Source of the DNA: Impatiens glandulifera
Lineage: Eukaryota; Streptophyta; Magnoliopsida; Ericales; Balsaminaceae
Length of the DNA: 64,000 nt
Direction of reading: 5' to 3'
NCBI RefSeq assembly: GCF_907164915.1
Contig: NC_061870.1
Location: 31,783,848-31,847,847, forward strand
The position numbers and the translations under genes are program-made. The notes beneath the pieces were generated by a model that saw nothing but the letters and a program-made list of their open reading frames with translations, had not been told where the DNA came from and ran no database searches. Shown one piece after another: positions 42,693-55,776 of this stretch; the first letter of the stretch is position 1, and each line of letters begins with the position of its first letter.

Positions 42693-44060
42693 TTAAAATC
42701 TTCTTCCCATGGTGAATATTTGATAAACAAACAACAACCAAAATGTGATCAAGTTCATATTCTCCATCTTTCTTACCTGCATCATGTATATATATATATA
42801 TATGTTCTTCACATTAATAACTTACAAATTTTATTAAGTTTGACGTGTTTCAAATAATTGTTATAATTTCTACCTTAGAAGTGTTGGCGGAGGACTTAAG
42901 CGAAATGGAAGCTGTGGATGATGAGGTTGAAGTTAAACCAGCGTTATAAGCCATGGTTCCATCCGGTTTAAAAAGACCATAATTTCTTTCCGAACCCGGT
43001 CCGGGCTTCATATTCTCGTTAAATAACGCAAATAAGTAAACATCTAATCTCACATTTGGTCTCAAGGGTGTACCTTCACTAGCCATTTGTCTCCTCAACA
43101 AGTTTCGATTATAAACCGCCGCATTATCAACACTCGCACCCGCTTCATCCAAATCCCCTCTAGAAGGCCAACCCGTTTCCGAAACCCTAACCTCTAAACC
43201 CCCGTACCCCATTTTCGCTAGGGCAAACACAACCGCGTCAACTTGAGCATACAACATGTTATCGTAGTGCAAATTCGTGTAAGGGTCAACCATACCTAAT
43301 TGATTAGGGTTAAACAAAACATACTCTAACGATATTTTTGTCGGGTCATCTTTATAAGCAAAATAAGGGTATGCATTGATCCAAAACGGGGAATTCGTGG
43401 TAGCCAAGAACTGTAATATATCCGGCATTATTCCGGCGAGTTCTTCCCGGAAACAACCAGCCGACGGGGGATAAGACTCACCCATCACCGCCAACGAATT
43501 GGGTGTTGAAACTTGGATGTTATATTGACTTAGCCCTAGTTGGGTTAGGGCTGTATGAATGTTAACCATCGCCGGAACTAGGTTTTCTATGAGGGAGGTT
43601 CCGTCGCCGGTGAACACCTCATTTCCGACCGCTATTCCCGTTATTTTTGTGGCCGGAATATAAGGTTTAATATGGGAGTTAACCCATAATAGGGCTTGTT
43701 GCGGGTCGGTTAGGGTTGCGAGCATTTCATTCTCGACGGTGACGATTAGTTCCACGGCGGAATTTGCAAATGCGGTTAAGATTTGAGGGTTTGTATCGTA
43801 AATTCTTGCTTTTTTAATCTTGAGAGATGTCAATAGCTGAAGAACCTTTTCTGGTTGAAGCAAATTATTGCCAACTTGACCATAGTTGATTCCAAGTGAA
43901 TTTACTCCTAAACCTGTCAATGGAAATAGATTTCAAAATTATTTTTAGAAACTTATTATTACAATTTACAACCCATTATATATTTTACTCAAAGAAATGT
44001 ACCCGATAAATAGAAAGAAAATAGGAAGACCAGTGCAATCTTTCTCAAAGTTCTCGCCAT
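42693..44060 (-). CDS. GH17 glucan endo-1,3-beta-glucosidase, secreted, probably GPI-anchored; 3 exons
   Basis: Exons 44060-44003, 43913-42874 and a proposed third exon 42776-42693; 1182 nt, 393 aa. If intron 2 is retained, translation stops at 42850 and the protein has 373 aa. The family hydrolyses beta-1,3-glucan (callose) in the wall, at plasmodesmata or in defence. A signal peptide (residues 1-about 24, hydrophobic LVFLFSFYLS) precedes LGINYGQVGNN, the usual mature start. Catalytic sites: AVGNEVF with Glu118 (general acid) and VSETGWPS with Glu265 (nucleophile). Other signatures are FWINAYPYFAY and FALFNENMKPGP. There is no X8/CBM43 domain. Exon 3, from donor AAG|GTAGAA to acceptor ATGCAG|GTAAGA in phase 0, adds a hydrophobic tail (LITFWLLFVYQIF) after a Ser/Thr-rich spacer, as expected for GPI attachment. 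The end is less certain than the rest. Confidence 0.9.
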
Positions 44061-44125
44061 AAAGAAAGAGAAAGAGAGAAAGAGAGAGATTCGGGGGGAG
44101 GGAGAGATGGTTGGGAGAGAGGAGG

Positions 44126-44135
44126 TATTTATATA
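44126..44135 (-). promoter_or_regulatory. TATA box of the GH17 gene
   Basis: On the gene strand it reads TATATAAATA, 66-75 bp before the ATG, followed by a CT/GA-rich leader (44071-44105). Confidence 0.7.
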
Positions 44136-47100
44136 GATAGGTATGATGAAAATGGAATTCCTTTCTTTGCTTGTCTGGATTTAATTAGGGTTTTTTGTAT
44201 AGAGAAGATTACCCCGCCTTGTCATGGAAGCATTAATGACTTCTTAATAAGTACAATTGAATACCCCCTACCCTATTTATATATTTTGAATTGGACTTCT
44301 GTCTTTCTTTTCATTAAAGTTATCTCATTAAACATTACCCTAAAAAAATAATAAATAAAAAAAAGAAAAGTTAAACATTAGTTTTGAAATGACCATTTTG
44401 CCTCCATTCACATAAAAAAAGGATTTTAGGAATAGGAAAAGGTGATATAGTGCAATGACAAAAAGCGAAAAGATTAGGGGATGATGCAAAAAAAATTATA
44501 TTTAATTATTTATTAATTTATTACTTTCGATATTAATAAGTGAATTTAATCTTTTCTTTGTCCATATATGTACTGCTTTGTTGGGAAAGTAGAAGAGGGA
44601 AATTCATGGTATGCACGTAGTGGGGGTGATTTAACTTCATTTTTTTTCCTTCAAATTACTTTTATATTAAATTTATCAAAAGGGATTATTTAAAAATCAT
44701 ATTTGATTATCCTTAGTGAAACTAGTTGTTACTATATATAAATATATTAAAGCTTTTGTGGTATGGTTATCGGTACCTAGATCTATATGCACCAACTTAC
44801 TATTCTAGTATCCCTTTAAAAACAAAATCGTTATGAAATTCTCATAAAATTTTATTGCACTAAGGATTTTATTAATAAAATGTTTTTGTTGCTAAATAAA
44901 GTATAAGATAAAAAGAGGAATGAAAGTACTAGAAATTGAAAATTAATATGGAAGATTCCACAATACCCCAAGTTGGCTTTTAGAATTTATATCAGTTGAT
45001 CTTGATCTTAATTTTTTCTGATTATTTAACAAATTTAATATTAATCAAAGAGAAAAAAATACGCTCTAAATCGATTTAAAAACAAAAACGCATAGAAAAA
45101 TAGACTAACTAATGAGTATGTATGCTTAAACATGATTCAATGGAAGAATATGTTTTTTTATTTTGAATAATTTTTGTTGTAAATTTTTAACTATTTGGAA
45201 CATTTTTTTTGGGTAATTCTAAGATCTTTATGTTATACAATGACAACCTTAATTTATCCTTAAAAGTTTTCCCTCCTATATATTTTAACTTTTCTCGTTA
45301 TTTGTATAAAAATAAAATAAAAGAGAGAGTAGCTATGTTTTCATGACAAGTTATATAATACAACTTTCATATATAAAAAATAGTGATCAGTAAAATTATA
45401 ATAAAATCATATACGCACAAAAAATACATTGTGATGGAATCTAATTAATTCTCCTGAGATCATGAAATAAGAAAACATAATTACACCGAGAAAAGACACT
45501 TAAAGTGGCCCTAATCATATATGTTCACATGAATTAATTATATTCATGCATGCATGTGACACTTTTTTTTTATAATGACAATATATATATAGATATTGGG
45601 AATTAAATAGACAAACTAATTGTTAGAAGACCAAAAAGAATATTATTATTAGCAAATTGAGTGGAATGTGATGAGATGAAAGGTTGGATTTTGCTGAAAA
45701 ATCATTGCTTTTTTAGATATTGAAAGAGAAAAAGTATGTTTGTTGTATGGAGAATTCAACCAAGATTTGGTAAGCAGATTGAGGGAGGGAAATTAAAAGA
45801 AAAAACATGGGGAAAGGTTGTGTTTGGTAGGTGGATAAGGAATGGAATTACGTGGGGGATGATAGTGAGAGATGTAACACTTTGATGATCAATGTCCTTA
45901 TCTTAAAATATCCTTCTTTTTTGCACCCTAAACCCCACATTTTATTTTTCATCAAATAAAAACTAATAGTATGCATGTATTGGAAGACTAGCTCTATAGT
46001 ATGAGGTTAATTGACTCTAGCTTCTTCAATAGTGTAACATTGAGAAAATTATGGTTTCACATACCAATAGCTAATTACTATATTTTCTTTGTAAGGGAGA
46101 TTAGTTTTTTAAATGTAGTTGATCGGCGATTTTCTCATATGTAAATGAATCATGGTGTTCGCCAATGATCATTTGAACTTGATGCATGATTACGTAGAAA
46201 ATTAGATTCATTTGGGTTTTCGATTGAAGTTGTTTTCGATTCCTCGAATATGATATTCTACTTTTAAGATGCAAGTATTTTTCTTTTTTAAATCTCGTCT
46301 TTCATCTTCGACATTTTTAACATTTAAATAAAATATATAAAAATGAAGTATATGATGAAGAATAAAATACAAAACCTGCTATATAAATTGACTTTAAGAA
46401 AGTTTCGATTATTAAGCGTTATGAGGACTAGGTTGGCTTATATACTCAATAATATGGAATCAAATAATCTGGCACCGGCACTGATTCCATAACCGACTAA
46501 ATTATTATTATTATTTTGCTTTGTGAATACCTAGGATGTTTGTATTTATAACAATTTTTTATTGCTAACATAACTTCTCATTATCATAAACCTTTTAAAT
46601 TATGGTGTTCTTAATGAGTCGAACATGAGAGAAAAAAAAGATTTTCAAACATAGCACAGTTATAGATATTATAAACAATAGTATTTGAGGAAAAGCTAAT
46701 TGTTTATAGTATAATTAGATTACTCTGTTGTATACTTTATACACAACTTTAAGGTATTCCTTTATCTAGGAATCGATGTACATGGGTATATTCTCCTTAT
46801 AAGTCTATAATATTCTCTAATATTAGTGATATTGTTGGAATCTTGTATATGGTGATTACATTCCTGATTCCTCCAACCTCGAAGCTGTACAAGTTAAGTT
46901 ACAACAAGTTGTAGTGGCGATAAATTTCCTAAAAAACATTTCTCGTTTTCTCATTTAAACTCGAAAGTATCTAAGCCATGAGAAGGAATGTTGGAGCTGG
47001 TGTGGTGTGGGTATCCTAGCTAGCTAGGTAAATGGTAAAATTAGAAGTGAAACTGCAACAAATTTAGTATAGCTAATGAATGTTGGAGATTATTTCTTAC

Positions 47101-49292
47101 TAATTAAGTTATCATGGCACATGTAAGAAAGATCCATTTTTTCTTCATATGGATGGAGGGCAGGAGAAAGGAGACAAGTAATTGGACACCAAATCTCTCT
47201 CTCTTTCTTCTTTAAGTTTCTATAGTAGTAAAATAAGCAACATTACCCCCCAAAGCCTTGCATGTGATCTGACTAGCAAAAGAGATTAAAAGGGATGAGG
47301 AAAAAAATGAAATAAATAAAGGAGTCGCCTTTAAAGAAAAGACAACTTTTTCTTATTGTCATCAGCACCCTACATGGCTCCATCAAATAACGAAATCTAG
47401 TACTTCTCTTTTTCTCTGTCCAAGTGTGTGTGACTGTGTGTGGCACATTCATTCAAAGTGAATCAATTGGGAAAGGAGAAAAAAAGGGGCCAGCCGGAAT
47501 CAACTTGATGGGTCGCTGAAAATGGAACATCACCATGTCCATGTTAGCTGGTCAATTCTATCTTTTTCTTTCTTTTACCTCACAAACAGAAAAAAAAGGG
47601 GAGGATAGTCTTTGGATTATTGGATATTCTCCTAGAGAAGATATGAAAGATTTTGGGAGGCCCAAACAAATTCTGCTTTTTTTTTCCATCACATGGGGGC
47701 ACATTCAGGTTAGTTCAGTTTATAGCTCAGGGTGGCTAGAATTTTCCTTTTTTTTTGACAAAGGTAGTTGAGCAAACCAAGAAAACGGAACAAAACAGAC
47801 CAAATCAACACCAATAGCAAATTAAGAACAAAAACAATATGTACATAATTAACCTGTTTTCAAGTAAGCCAGTTGTTGTTGACATGTTTCATAGCTAATC
47901 AGGACAAAAACTTCATATAAACATGAAAATATGGTTACATGAATGAGGAAGAAGAATATTCAAAAATACATTCTAGTTTGGTTCTTCAGTCCAAATACTT
48001 TACTAAAAGTCCCCATTATCCTACTATTAAGTTTCCCCTGTGCCAAACTTCTTTATTTTACAATTCAATTACACTTAACATAACTATTTTTCAAAATTAT
48101 AATTCTAACATATATCAAAATAAGGGACCAGGAATGTCAAATTTTTATTTGCTTATGTGGCTGCTGACTGGCCTGCTGGCAACAACATTGACTGTTGGTG
48201 TGGCAGACCAGTCAGCTGTTGCTGGATCTTTAAATAATTAATGAAAAAGCAAGGAAAAGAATACCATCCAATTAAGACCCATAATGCTTAGTTTAAAAAT
48301 GTAGTTCAAATCAAACTATTATGCTTACTCAAAGATGGGCTGCTCGTACAAGACTTTTATTCCGAAGCTAATAAGATTCTACCTTAAGATTCATGATGAC
48401 ACGACCATTACAAAACGAGAAAGTTCCATTTCCTAGAGTAGACATACATTTCATAGATATGACCACATTCTTGTCTTTAGAGTGCCTAATTTTTACAATT
48501 TGCCACAAAAGCTGACATGTTTTGAGATAAGTGGATTAGAGCAAAATGATGAAAAGCAGGAATGCTTATAGGCCAATGATGCAAAATACAATCACCTCAG
48601 CAGAACTAAGACAAAAGTGCTTGCATGGTCTTCGGTCCCTCCACTAGTGTAAGTAAAAATAGAAAGTGAGTGCCTGTTTTCACCATCTTTCCTTTTGTCT
48701 ACTTTATCAAGCTTCGGTATCTTAATTATATATTTCACTGCTTTCTAGATACAAACTACAAGGATTCATTATTGGACCAAATTAAATCACATCAGATAAT
48801 TAGCTTTTCAACTAAAGCAACTACTCTTCACAAATCCATCGCCCGGGGACTTGCATATGTCTTGTCAGGACATTGCATCAAAGAAGGTGGGGGGATTGCA
48901 CTACATAGTTGATGGGTTATCTAAAATCTTGCCAGAAATGCTCACTAATATGGTGGGACATAATATATCAGCATTTTGTATTCCTCTAAAGCTGAATCCA
49001 TGACTGTTTCCAAATATTTATATCATATCGAAGCACACGCTTTCATGGCATACCGACATGCTTTCAAATAGCCTCAATAATAATTTTAAAATAAACCCTT
49101 AGACATGGCTTAACTAGATTCTAGAGAATATGCAAATATGGTTGAACAATAGCTGCACATGGAAAGTAAATCAAAACAAACATTTTAAAAGAATATCTAC
49201 AGAGATCTCAATAACCTTAGAAGCAGATGATTTGAAGATTAGTACAATACCTTGAGTAAGTATTTGGAAAGGCTAATTACAAACTCAGAAAA
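44136..49292. other. intergenic region, no gene seen
   Basis: About 5 kb, A/T-rich on the left and of more ordinary composition from 47 kb on. The right part contains CT-rich tracts (47192-47215) and a short perfect-arm hairpin (48163-48216). ORFs of 61-100 codons here have no recognisable domain. The last few hundred bp before 49293 probably include the 3' UTR of the leftward gene. A non-coding transcript cannot be excluded. Confidence 0.5.
48163..48216. other. inverted repeat (potential hairpin)
   Basis: The left arm GCTGACTGGCCTGCTG pairs with TGGCAGACCAGTCAGC, sixteen positions with one mismatch and at most two G-T pairs. The loop is about 22 nt. Confidence 0.6.
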
Positions 49293-52200
49293 TTAAACTT
49301 TTGCTCCAGCATTGGACGACAAACGGTAAGTTCGCATGATACGAATCTGGTACCAAAGAGAAGAACAAAAAACATGAAAGAAATCAATTGAGAAAAGGAA
49401 CAAACTAAGTCCATAAGAACTGGAGAGATAAAGAAATAACTTACAAAATGACAATTTACCTGCGCAAACGCATAAATAGCTCGTAAGATCCTTGCATAAT
49501 CTGTTCCAAGCATCTGAATGGTGACATCTGCCAAAAATGTACCCCAGAGCCTGCAAATTAGAGCCAAGAGAATGCTCAGAACTTGTATAAGAACAAAAGG
49601 GACAAAGAAGCCACAAATTTGAAATCACAAGGGCTAGTTTCTTTTTTAAGCCAGGGTGCATGGGACAGCTTTCGCACACCTCAACTAATCTCTGGAGGAG
49701 GTAGCACAGCATCCCACCGCCATGACCTCCCACACCAATTTGGTGATTTCAATGAGAATCGAACTTAAGATATCAATGTAATAGACACCTTAGTTCAAGC
49801 CACTTGCCACGAACTAACCAGGATGGGTGAAATCAAAATGATTAGTACATGATTTGAATTCTCCGTGTTTACACATAGTTAAACAGACAAGTTATTAAGG
49901 CTGTCCCAATTATTTTCAACTTCTGTATCCAATGAAACCAGCACCATCCACTGAACTTGATATTCTACTGTAATTTGACCAACTCTGATTGGAAGTTAAA
50001 AACAACATTCCTATCTTGCTTAAAAGCATACATTTTTTCTTAACGTGAATGCCCTGACGATTGTGAGTAATTAAATTACTATTTGTTCATTGTAATGGAC
50101 ATTAAAACACCAAGCTTAAAGCACCATTCTGCAATCGCTTTAATTGTACCAAAACATCAGACTAAGAAAAGGGAAGAATTCATTATCTGGATTTCTGCAA
50201 TATATTTACAACCCCATGGAACCTTTAATTTTGGAGAAAAGGGGATTACTTTGCTATTAAACATCTTTGCACAAAATTAGTCTGGTTTATTTACATGTAA
50301 TGTAGAGAAACAATGAGGCTTAATAACATTAGGCTTAAACTGAAAAACATAGGACAACACATGGATTATATCAAAATAATATCACTGAAAAAAAGCCATA
50401 CATTGGTCCAAACAAAGTCATGGTGTTTCTAAGCCCGACGTATCGTGCAGCAGCTCCAGCAACGCCCTGTCAATGATCACAAGCTATTAGAAAGGCATGG
50501 AAAATAATTCTATTGCAAACCCATTGAAACCAAGATATCTTAGAAAATACCAACTCTCATGGGCATGCTCTTGTGCTTAAGCGGTACAAATACATACATT
50601 CAATAATTAAGGCATAAATAACACAGACATGTGTACAATCATGAAAGGAAATCATCACATCAAGAAATAGGAAATATTACAAAAGTCATCCAAATTGTCA
50701 TATGTGCTTAAATTTGAAGAGTTCCAAACTCCAAACATGATTTGAAAAAAAAGTGCAAAGCACCTATTTTATGCAAGTATGTTTCATACAGGTGTATCCA
50801 AACAAGTATATAAGGAACCAAGATGAACAACTATCCATGAATATAGAAATACCTGTTTTGCTGCAAGCAATGCAAATCTGGACTCTAAATTGATAGCAGC
50901 TAAATGACCACCCTGGCAACCAAGCTTTCAAGTCATAATTAGCTAAACATGTTGACAAATGGTTCTTGTAGATGGAGCAATTCGTTTTTAGAGCTACGTT
51001 CTTCAAGTATGGTCATGTTAATTGTAATGCACAATAAAAGCTATGAAATTCAAGTCAACAAAATATTTCATGCTTCCATGGATATACTTTCCGTGCTAGT
51101 TGCAGTTGGATGCAATGTGTAAAGAAAAGAGAATGTCCAGCTATGTCTACAACAAGTTGCACTTCAAGATAAGAAAGCTAAAACAGTATATCTAAATTAT
51201 TACAAATATCAACTTTTATGCGGAGAGACGGCAATATGGTACACCTTCGAGTCAGGGGTATCTTATCCTCAACTGCAATGCTAAACTTTAGCTAGTACAA
51301 AAATTCCTCATTACATGGGTGAAAAAGTAGGCAGATATAAGATATTCTTCACTACTTTCCTAAATCAATGAGGCTTTGATACTATCCTTGGGAGAGCTTT
51401 GGCAAGTTTCCATGCTTTTATGGTGTATAGAAGAACTAAACACTACATGCCTAATTTTCATCTTAGACTTGCCATATTTTAGCAATCAAAGCTACCATGC
51501 ACCAAATACCATGTAAATGTACCTTCTTGATAACTTCACTCTTTAGCTGATAGTTTGCAGCTTCCAAAAGCATTTTTCCTGACAATCTCCTTGCTAACTT
51601 TTACAGTATGGAGAATATATTAAAACCACCATCAAGAAAATTACATAAAATACTAGACGTCATCCACTTACCCAATTATATATCCTTCCAAGTGTAAGCA
51701 TCCCACCACCCTAAAAAGGATAAAATCACAAGCAAGGGAAGTACCAATAAGACATGCTTGATACAGAAATAATAAAATATGGACTGCCACTGTGCTTGCC
51801 TAGCCTGGAGCAGAATATTTCCTAAATACATATATTATTGACTAGAAAACAAGATGAGTAAGTTTAAATTAAACAACCTTCAAAATCATTGAACTTAGCT
51901 CTGGTGCTCCACCCTTCAAAGCAGTAAGAGCCTGGACCTTCCACTTATCAAGACCAAGTTCCAATGTATCCTCACTACTAGAAGTCCCAAATCCTTGTTC
52001 ACTGCATATATGTAAGTGCTTACTAGCATCTAGGTTTTCATCCAAAAAGGAAACATCAATAAATTGTTATTCATGATTGAAAAGCACCCGAAACTAAAAA
52101 TAAAGAGCATATCCTAAAAAGCATACGATAACATACATGGTCCTAAAATGTTCTTGTACTCAAATATGGGGTTGAAATTGTGTAGTACATGAAGGTTCAC

Positions 52201-54391
52201 AATTATAGCTTTAAGTATCAAATAGTTGAGTTGTCTTAACATGTTATTTTGATTATGTTAAGTGGTAGCAGTTCAAACAAAAAACATCAGGTAGTTAATA
52301 TAGGAAATATTAACAGGTTCTTACTAGTATTTTGTTGCAGATTATCCTCCTTACATGTCCTTTTATCAACTTAACTGATTCAACTTAACCATTTCATATT
52401 AACATTAGTTGTTAGATCTGTTAACTAAGCGTATACCGTCAGTAAAACAAGCCAGAACACATAATAGTCATCAATACTAAATTCAATGCATATTTTAAAT
52501 CCCATCTGAGTTTGCTGCAATATGCTATGTAATTACTCATTCACTATTCAAAATGTAGATAACGTAATGAAAAAAGAGGTTGGCTTATCTTAACAGAAAC
52601 TCAAATCAAACACAACGTCCGGAATGACGGAAGTATACACTGAACCCTAGAATGACAAATCTTGAGAATGGTACTAGAAGCACGATTTATCAATGGCTAA
52701 CTGTAGATTTCCACAAAAGGCGATAAAGGCTACACAGAGCATTCTTCAGGTCAAGTCTTGAAACATCTGCATTCACACAGATGCCAAGCACCTAATACCC
52801 TTTGGAGAAACAAAATACAATGATTCTGCAAGATTGGTTGAATCTTTACTGTGATTACCATGTCCAAGCAAAAGTACAATTGTGTAACACAATCATTTCC
52901 CAATATTTAAAATATGTTTTTAGATGTGTCATCAGCCCCTTATTAAAATGGATGGTGAGATTTAACAGAAAAATAGAGAAGAAAGTGCTGAATTTATAAA
53001 GTCATCCAAAAAACCAAATACCTTCCATACTCCTGTAGCAGATGAAGGAAGATTTCTGCTTCCAAATCTTCAGTTGGCAATTTGCTAGAACAACGTATAT
53101 TTAATTTTTTCTTCACACCTAGCAAGATATCTCTATATGTTGGCCTCCAACCCCTTCCATGAATAAAGCAATAAACATCAAAATTAGGATAATTGGTGAC
53201 AACAGAAACACCTATGCTTCCTTCCACTTGAAGCATGATTATATGTGTTAGGAGGTAAATCTAATGATCTCCATATAAGAACAATTAGAGATATAGCACA
53301 AACTGTTAAGAATTTCCCTATTGGAAAAACATAGATGTACACCAGAAGAATAAAAATCTGGTTATCTTAAAATTAATCGTGAATACAAAAGCAGTTATTG
53401 TTGAAATATACCTTAACGTATAGCGTGCATCAGCTGCAAGGAACAAGAACCTAGACTCAAGGTTTTCTATAAAATCTTCTCGTTCTTCAGGATCCTCCTC
53501 AATGAAGAAGCGGTCACTTTTTGGGTTAATAATTGACTTCAACAAAGGACTAAAATAACTGGAACAACAGAAATTTTATCTCTGAGTGATGAGAAAATTG
53601 AACAACATTCATCGAGTTCTTAACTTGCTTGAGAGCAAGATGTTTCAATGAAACATGGATCTACATTAACTCATGAGTAGCACAGAATAAACTACAGAAG
53701 AAAAGTATAACTCACCTTGGACCAAAAAGAATCCTTTCAAGTTCATACAACTCATTATCTGTTGCAAGTTCAAGCACAGACCGAAGATCTGGATCAAATG
53801 CACCTGCATATTAAATCATCTAGCTTCATGTTTCCATTTATGTAAGAACTATTCTCCTATGTCTCAATCTTGGACTTTATTAAAACATGCCCAAACTAGA
53901 CAGTCAATGCCCCCAAACTGAGCACAATTCACCCTTTCTTTATCCAATTAAACAAAACAAATGGAATCATAAGAGATTCAGAACTATGCTCGACTTCCTT
54001 TTTTGACTTTATTTATTGTACACAGATTTTCATCATCACTTACCGTCACTCTGAGCCTGTTTAGCGATTGCAGCACTAGGATGAAGTATGCGTGTGGCAC
54101 CACAGCATTGCAAAGAGAACCTTAAAATCTACAAATCGTATGCAAGAGTTAGAAGCAGAAAATAAACACTCACACAGAGAAAATACAAGAAGTAAACTAG
54201 TTGAAAGGAAGTTAAATTTGCTATAGTACTCTGTGATAGCTGAATTTAGTAGTTGGCAATAAAAACACAAACGAAACCGATTGACATCTGCAATTATGAG
54301 CATTGAACTGAGGATGCGCTGCAAAGCGTGGTTGTCCTCTGTACAATGTTGGTGGACAAATTGTGGCATTGGCAGCAGTAGCTGCTACCAT
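49293..54391 (-). CDS. organelle-type YaaW/UPF0174 (DUF3944) family protein, 12 exons
   Basis: Exons: 54391-54273, 54120-54044, 53803-53716, 53558-53412, 53153-53022, 52001-51878, 51710-51672, 51597-51523, 50912-50853, 50466-50402, 49550-49460, 49346-49293; 1071 nt, 356 aa. Function is unknown. The N-terminal about 65 residues (MVAATAANATICPPTLYRGQ, then Cys/Arg/Ser-rich, few acidic) look like a plastid or mitochondrial transit peptide. The mature part matches the bacterial YaaW pattern: DPDLRSVLELATDNELYELE near the start, YRDILLGVKKKLNI with T-x-x-x-E-x-E in the middle, and a C-terminal GPMLWGTFLAD, TDYARILRAIYAFAQIR like the family's GP-x-W...Y-R...A...R end. The exon 1/2 junction (donor TC|GTTTGT) is the weakest. 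A 5' UTR intron runs from about 54670 to 54424. No neighbour hints at its role. Confidence 0.82.
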
Positions 54392-54770
54392 CGCAGTGAC
54401 AGTCAACTCGAAAATAGTGATCGCTGACAAAATTATGCACAGAAAATCATTACTCAGTGCATTTCGACAACAATAGAGATTTTAATTTTGACATGACAAC
54501 AAATGAGAACGCGGCAAACAAAAGATCGTAAGAAGTCTAGCGATTTCTAAAGTAGATACAAAACAACAAGCTCTCTCCATGTAGAAATGTCATCATAAGT
54601 GAAGAATTCATAAAGAAGTAAGGAATCCGAAGTAGAAATGAAGACGAGAAAAGAGTACGATCCACTCACCACCACCGTCCGCCGCTCTAGTTCGTTCTCC
54701 GGCGAGCAACTGTACAAATGATTTCGCTTCTTTTTTTCAGACAAATTCTGTTCACTTACTTGGGCCTTAT
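54392..54770 (-). promoter_or_regulatory. 5' UTR, leader intron and site II promoter element of the YaaW-like gene
   Basis: On the gene strand, GCGGACGGTGGTG|GTGAGTGG (about 54670) is a good donor and TTTTGTCAG|CGATC (about 54424) a good acceptor, so the leader is probably split. Upstream, AAGGCCCAAGTAAG (about 54757-54770) is a site II motif (GGCCCA), common in promoters of housekeeping and organelle-protein genes. No TATA box is evident. Confidence 0.55.
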
Positions 54771-55776
54771 TTGCATTTATTTAGATAATGTTATGTATTA
54801 TAAAATAAAGTCCAACTTTGCCCTCAAACTATTTCTTGCACGTTTTTAACCCTAAACTTTTTATTTCACAACATTAACATTGAACTTATCAGGTTCACTT
54901 CATATTATATCTTTGGAGGCATCCCTAATTTGTTGTTGTGTTTCATATATATTTTAATGTATTTTATTAACGTTTGATTTTTTTTATTAAGTATATATAT
55001 AATTTTAAATATCTTTTAAAAACAACGACAAATTAAAAAAAAAATGGGACAACGGATTAAGTATATAGCCCGCAAACACACTTAATCAGGCGTAGAAGGG
55101 TTCAAACCCAGAAACTTAGGGTTAGTATTCACCTCTTATGGTCGTTAGGCTAGAAGAAGTGATAACAAAGGCAAGCAAATTATAACATTAAAAAAATAAA
55201 CAAAAAAATTACATTACTCAATAGGTTATCAAACTTGTAGATTCTCGAGAAAAACGAACAACTCTTTAACTTACACTACCGATTTTCCGAAAAAAATCTA
55301 AGAAATAATCTTAATAAGAATAACAATATTATGAATAAAATGAATCAGATGACTCATATCTTTAAAATTAGACGATCTCTCTAGTTAGATAGTTGACCAT
55401 AAAATATTTAGGATTATAACACAAATATGTATGTCTACCTTATCAACAGATCTATATACAAGCCTAAAATATTTAGTATATAAATGGTAATAACTACGAA
55501 AAATACTGTCGTTATTGATATTTTTCTGTCGATAAAAATAATTAGCGACACTAAACTAGGTAGGTATATTTTCTTTGTTTGTTTGATATTGTTTGATTAG
55601 CGACACTGATAAATTTTATGAAATTTTTTAAACAAGGTTGATTTTAAATCATAACTGCACCCTTCCATGTTAGTTTCCGAATCAATCCAAATTTCCCAAA
55701 ATGAATCTAACGACTTCACCCATGAATCTAAATAATAATAATTTATAGAAGATATTATTATTATTATTAAAACAAT
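54771..55776. other. short intergenic region
   Basis: A/T-rich, no gene. It contains the CCGCAAACACACTTAAT core shared with 30.5 kb (55069-55086), a GGGTTCAAACCC palindrome-like motif at about 55098, and the downstream flank of the VQ gene with an ATT trinucleotide run at about 55754-55768. Confidence 0.55.

Noticed and set aside
47535..47771. 78-codon ORF beginning MSMLAGQFYLF
   Set aside because: No domain, no clear promoter, and poly-pyrimidine stretches explain its hydrophobic runs.
47939..48241. 100-codon ORF ending in a hydrophobic segment
   Set aside because: Composition is random-looking, there is no recognisable domain, and its last part overlaps the hairpin. Met-starting ORFs of this size are expected in such a long region.
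51523..51578. Acceptor GTCAG|GAAAAATG for exon 8 of the YaaW-like gene
   Set aside because: It does not fit the phase of the preceding exon. The acceptor before 51597 gives LARRLSGKMLLEAA in frame.
55060..55160. Possible tRNA-derived SINE based on GGGTTCAAACCC
   Set aside because: No convincing A box at the right distance, no tail and no target duplication. Kept only as a possibility under the 30.5 kb finding.
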